This document shows positions 22,602-25,385 of a stretch of 25,385 bases of DNA, piece after piece (position 1 is the first letter of the stretch; each line of letters begins with the position of its first letter). The position numbers and the translations under genes are program-made. Location of the stretch: assembly GCA_027314465.1 (NCBI GenBank), contig DAHVAU010000047.1, positions 1-25,385 of the forward strand, written 5' to 3'. A model generated the notes under the pieces. It saw only the letters and a program-made list of their open reading frames with translations. It made no database searches and was not told where the DNA came from. The stretch comes from Microcaldota archaeon. Its GTDB lineage: Archaea > Micrarchaeota > Micrarchaeia > Micrarchaeales > CABMGC01.

Positions 22602-23006
22602 TCAGAGCTCCTTTGTGTCCCTGTCCAGTGGTTTCTTCTCGTATTCAAGCACTGCCTTCCTTATGGCCCTTAGTGAGAGCGTGGCGCAGTGCATGCGCAC
22701 CGGCCCTGGATCTATGCTTATCAACTCCAGGAGCTTGTCCTTTCCGAACGCCTCAACCTCTGCAAGGCTTTTTCCTTTCAGAAGGTCGGTAAGCATGCTT
22801 GACGTTCCCATGGATATGACGCACCCGGATCCATCGAACTTCGCATCGCTCACCTTGCCGTTCTCTATCTTGAGGTATACTGTTATGCTGTCGCCGCACG
22901 ATATGTTCTCTTCGCGCATCTGCGCGCTAGCCCCCTCCATCGCCCCCCTGTTCTTCGGGTGCTCGTAGTTGTATATAAGCTCTTCAGCATACATGTCAAG
23001 GTCCAT
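22602..23006 (-). CDS. iscU: IscU/SufU-type iron-sulfur cluster scaffold
   Basis: A 134-aa NifU-N-domain protein. The three cluster/zinc cysteines are conserved: ISCGDSI (C37, with D39), GSGCVISM (C62) and RMHCATL (C107), with spacing usual for IscU/SufU. It assembles Fe-S clusters from a cysteine desulfurase and hands them on; no desulfurase is in this window. ATG 23006 overlaps the TGA of the upstream CoA-binding gene by one base (TGATG), with GAGGG just upstream, so translation is coupled. A GTG at 23009 is an alternative start. Confidence 0.92.
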   Translation of the reverse strand: MDLDMYAEELIYNYEHPKNRGAMEGASAQMREENISCGDSITVYLKIENGKVSDAKFDGSGCVISMGTSSMLTDLLKGKSLAEVEAFGKDKLLELISIDPGPVRMHCATLSLRAIRKAVLEYEKKPLDRDTKEL

Positions 23007-23407
23007 CACGTTCCCTCATTGAATCTAAGATACTCCTTCATTATGCACCTGTTCTGCACGAATTCAAGCCCATGCGCTGTTGCATAATCCTGCGCCTCGT
23101 CATTCACTATGCCCTCCTGCAGCCACACCACCTTTGCGCCTTTTGCAACTGCCTGCTTTGTTATCTCCAGCGCCTCAGCCGAAGGGCGGAATACGTCTAC
23201 AATGTCTGGCACTATTGGCAGGGAGCCTATGTCCGGATATGACCTGTGTCCCAGAAGCTCCTGCGCCGAAGGGTTAACCGGTATAACCGTGTATCCTGCA
23301 TCCTGCATGAACTTGGAGACCTTGTAGCTGTACCTGGACTCGTCCCTTGACAATCCAACTACCGCTATGGTCCTGTAATTCCTGAGGATGTGCTCTGTGT
23401 CAGCCAT
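23006..23407 (-). CDS. CoA-binding-domain protein (YccU-like)
   Basis: A 133-aa Rossmann-like CoA_binding_2 protein. TIAVVGLSRDESRYSYKVSKF is the nucleotide-binding loop, TVIPVNPS the second strand, and VVWLQEGIVNDEA and VQNRCIMKEYLRF are conserved parts seen in the YccU/succinyl-CoA-synthetase-like group. The function is unknown across the family. The start is placed at ATG 23407, because the family begins about 10 residues before the first strand and a GGTGGG site precedes it; the frame extends to 23509 but that stretch is not family-like. TATA ATTTATAT (23458-23451) suits a start site near 23430. It is cotranscribed with iscU. Confidence 0.85.
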   Translation of the reverse strand: MADTEHILRNYRTIAVVGLSRDESRYSYKVSKFMQDAGYTVIPVNPSAQELLGHRSYPDIGSLPIVPDIVDVFRPSAEALEITKQAVAKGAKVVWLQEGIVNDEAQDYATAHGLEFVQNRCIMKEYLRFNEGT

Positions 23408-23466
23408 TGGCCCACCGTTGGGCAAAACACTAAATAGGTTACACAGCCACATATAAATGTCCTTCC

Positions 23467-23829
23467 ATGCCTGGCATAATTGTCGATACAAGTTCCATAC
23501 TGCTTGCACTGCAGAACAACGTTGACATCTTCAGGGAAGTGCAAGCAAGGCTTGGCCTAGATCCTGTCATATCCACGGGCGTTGTCAGGGAGCTAAAATC
23601 AAAGGCCGGTAGCAGTGGCAGGGCAAGGGCTCCAGCCAGGACGGCTCTCGAGCTGATAAAGCGCTATAAGGTGAAGACAGAAGCGGATAATGGGTACGTA
23701 GACAAATGGATCCTGGACAATGCTCTGCGATTCAGCTGCGTGTGCACCAACGATTCCAAGCTTCGGGCTGCATTGAGGGCCAAGGGCGCAGATGCGTTAA
23801 CCATCTCAAGATCAGGCGAGTTCAGATAA
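23467..23829 (+). CDS. PIN-domain protein (Fcf1/VapC-like nuclease fold)
   Basis: A 120-aa PIN domain. IIVDTSSIL holds Asp7, GVVRELKS Glu42, EADNGYVDKWIL Asp74/Asp79 and CVCTNDSKLRAALRAKG Asp96; together they are the acidic metal site. The sequence resembles the archaeal single-domain PIN proteins encoded next to RNA polymerase subunit Rpo7 and translation genes, thought to act on rRNA or tRNA; no antitoxin-like partner is adjacent. The ATG is fixed by the family start. TAAATAGG (23431-23438) is about 33 bp upstream. The gene is divergent from the CoA-binding gene. Confidence 0.85.
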   Translation: MPGIIVDTSSILLALQNNVDIFREVQARLGLDPVISTGVVRELKSKAGSSGRARAPARTALELIKRYKVKTEADNGYVDKWILDNALRFSCVCTNDSKLRAALRAKGADALTISRSGEFR

Positions 23830-23851
23830 CTGCCAGTGCCTATCCAATAGG

Positions 23852-23860
23852 TTAAAATAT
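23852..23860 (+). promoter_or_regulatory. TATA box of the thermopsin-like gene
   Basis: TTAAAATAT centred 27 bp before the ATG at 23883, indicating a leaderless transcript separate from the PIN gene. Confidence 0.5.
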
Positions 23861-23882
23861 CACAAAAGCCTGCAGTCTAACG

Positions 23883-25049
23883 ATGACAACTGGTATTGCA
23901 AGAGCATCCCGTACAATAACAAGGGGCACTGAGCGCCAGCTCCAGCCACTGCTCAGAAAGACTGCAATGTGCGCAGCCTTGGCGATGACATCAGCTGCTC
24001 CGTACTATGCATCTGCCGGCCGTAGCACCGCTATTACAAAATCTGCAGCCATGCAGCAGTTATCATGCGCAACTGCCCCTGCAGTCCCAAAGCCGTATCT
24101 AATACCAATAGGCGCATATCCTATGCCTGTGGGCATAAACTCTCCGGGCATTGCATACAACTGTGGGGGTAGGAAGGTGCTGCTTCCTGTAGAGACTGGC
24201 CAGATAACCGGACTAGCACGCATAACTGACATGCACGTGTCCAAAGGCATGAAATACGGTACAGTATCCCCCATAACTGGATACCACCGGGCATCGCTTC
24301 AGCTCAACGCAGTGCTCTCATCAAGGTCAGCTAACAGCTTATGCTTCTATTTCGTGCAGTCGGTGCTGATGTTCAACACCTCCACTAGTCGCGTATCCTT
24401 CGCTACACAGGCATCAAAGGAGCTACTAATGGCGTCAAGTTCTGCGGGTGCGTATGCCCCTGCAAGGGGCAGTGCGCTAGAGGCATGCAATGACGCTCCA
24501 TTCAGCGGGTCTGGCAGTGTTCTAAAAAGCAATCCCGGCATCTACCAAACGCCTGTCTCGCGCCAGCGCATATACAGGGTGCCAATTAGCGTAAGCATGA
24601 CTGACAGCATATCCGGCAATACTCTGTACATGGGCTATTCCATAAACGGCAGGAATGCGTCTTTGCAGAGCCTGAAACTGCCAGAAGCCTCCGGGATGGA
24701 GCTGATAACTATGGGGCAGACCAGCTCATTGAAGCGCTTTTGCGCATGCAGCTATCCGGTCACTGCATCTCTTGTATTTGGAGGGGCATCGCACGGAGCA
24801 ACTGCAGTGTTCGACAGGATGCGTGCAGACCTGGGGCTATTTTACAAGACCAGCTCCGACAGCACGGAGCCCTTCACGTTCCTGATGGCAAAGGACGCTG
24901 CAATGGCATCTACATCTGAGGGCGCATTAGGGATCACCATGCGCATGCACGGATCCAATGCAGGAGTGGGAATAACTAAAGGCAGCTACGTGCAGGCCTA
25001 CCATTCCCTGGACGCCTCGGCATTCAGCGACCTGCTGCACGGCAGCTGA
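23883..25049 (+). CDS. Thermopsin-like secreted acid protease (A5-like)
   Basis: A 388-aa protein. A basic N-terminus (RTITRGTERQLQPLLRK) is followed by a hydrophobic stretch CAALAMTSAAPYYASAG (30-46), a likely signal peptide with cleavage after Ala-x-Ala-like residues. Thermopsin-like features follow: PMPVGINSPGI (80-90), SLQLNAVLSSRSANSLCFYFVQSVLMFNTSTSRVSFATQ (138-176; the xQxN...WVQNVxxFNTS pattern of the family) and, in the second half, SLVFGGASHGATAVFDRMRADLGLFY (296-321), matching the FGG and LxLYY motifs. Thermopsins are pepstatin-insensitive proteases active at low pH. Seven Cys are present, unusual for the family. The gene sits between the PIN and Rpo7 genes. Catalytic residues of this family are not firmly established, so activity is inferred. 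Confidence 0.65.
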   Translation: MTTGIARASRTITRGTERQLQPLLRKTAMCAALAMTSAAPYYASAGRSTAITKSAAMQQLSCATAPAVPKPYLIPIGAYPMPVGINSPGIAYNCGGRKVLLPVETGQITGLARITDMHVSKGMKYGTVSPITGYHRASLQLNAVLSSRSANSLCFYFVQSVLMFNTSTSRVSFATQASKELLMASSSAGAYAPARGSALEACNDAPFSGSGSVLKSNPGIYQTPVSRQRIYRVPISVSMTDSISGNTLYMGYSINGRNASLQSLKLPEASGMELITMGQTSSLKRFCACSYPVTASLVFGGASHGATAVFDRMRADLGLFYKTSSDSTEPFTFLMAKDAAMASTSEGALGITMRMHGSNAGVGITKGSYVQAYHSLDASAFSDLLHGS

Positions 25050-25110
25050 TCTGACCATGGAAATGCTAATATATCTTGCCTTTTAAATGTTATTGTCTAA
25101 TATTCTGCTG

Positions 25111-25385
25111 GTGCATTGTTTGTATTATATATATTCAATAGAGGACACGATAAGCATACCTCCAAGCTACTTCGGGCAGGACATAAACAAGACTGCTCTA
25201 GAGGTGCTCAGGGCCAAGTACGAGCGTACGCTGGACAGGGACCTAGGCATAATAGTAACAGTGTTCGAGGTCAGCGATATAAGCGACGGATTCATAATGC
25301 CTGGAGACCCATCAACGCACCACAAGCTCAAGTTCAATGCGCTGGCATTCAGCCTTGACATAGATGAGGTGGTACAGGGCGAGGT
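25111..25385 (+). CDS. rpo7: DNA-directed RNA polymerase subunit Rpo7 (RpoE'), N-terminal part, cut by the right edge
   Basis: Ninety-one codons are visible. The sequence IEDTISIPPSYFGQDI, then LEVLRAKYERTLDRDLGIIVTV, then GFIMPGDPSTHHKLKFNALAF matches the N-terminal RNP domain of Rpo7 (homologue of eukaryotic Rpb7), which forms the polymerase stalk with Rpo4 and aids initiation and RNA binding. The usual family start MYxxx would be TTG 25120. GTG 25111 adds three residues but is 27 bp from TTTTAAAT (25081-25088), the leaderless distance seen elsewhere, so I give that. The S1 domain lies beyond the window. Confidence 0.93.
   Translation, partial: MHCLYYIYSIEDTISIPPSYFGQDINKTALEVLRAKYERTLDRDLGIIVTVFEVSDISDGFIMPGDPSTHHKLKFNALAFSLDIDEVVQGE

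Noticed and set aside
1..25385. CRISPR arrays, insertion sequences, integrases, attachment sites or prophage genes
   Set aside because: No regularly spaced repeats, transposase or integrase motifs, or tRNA-adjacent direct repeats were seen; the 20-bp match between 9196-9215 and 12382-12401 is a shared operator, not a mobile element.

Overview
The window reads as a compact archaeal chromosome segment. The signs are a C-terminal archaeal/eukaryotic-type RNA polymerase subunit (Rpo7, cut by the right edge), a CAT-anticodon tRNA with an intron after position 37, TATA-box promoters about 23-29 bp upstream of many start codons (leaderless transcription), heavy use of ATA (Ile) and AGG (Arg), and tight gene packing. 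A thermopsin-like secreted acid protease suggests an acidophile. A small-genome lineage such as the Micrarchaeota (ARMAN-type) would fit, but that placement is inference; no rRNA or marker phylogeny is visible here.

Layout. 1-2430: a truncated gene at the left edge, tRNA-His, an EamA-type transporter, an intron-containing tRNA-Met/Ile2(CAT) and a Yip1-like membrane protein. 2577-4300: a DEAD-box RNA helicase with a basic Gly/Arg/His tail and a small hypothetical gene. 4314-12519: an amino-acid (lysine/diaminopimelate) region with an Lrp/AsnC regulator, a GNAT acyltransferase / M20 deacylase / LysA operon, a second GNAT protein, a DapE/ArgE-type M20 enzyme, an orphan 250-aa protein and DapF. 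12520-13329: a sugar-1-phosphate nucleotidyltransferase. 13523-18323: a complete 2-oxoacid dehydrogenase complex (E1alpha, E1beta, E2, E3). 18380-23407: NAD kinase, agmatinase, a third GNAT protein, a cysteine-poor thioredoxin-fold protein, bifunctional phosphoglucose/phosphomannose isomerase, and an IscU/CoA-binding gene pair. 23467-25385: a PIN-domain protein, the thermopsin-like protease and Rpo7.

The main discovery is a 13-bp palindromic element, consensus TRCGWTATTCGTA, found in the intergenic DNA of the lysine region. In four places its centre lies 25-26 bp upstream of the centre of a TATA box: before the GNAT1-M20-lysA operon, the GNAT2 gene, dapF, and an orphan promoter at 12388-12425 with no annotated gene downstream. 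In two of the four a second, weaker copy lies exactly 70 bp further upstream. I infer a lysine/DAP regulon controlled by the adjacent Lrp-type protein, which puts two uncharacterised GNAT proteins and an unknown short transcript into the same pathway.
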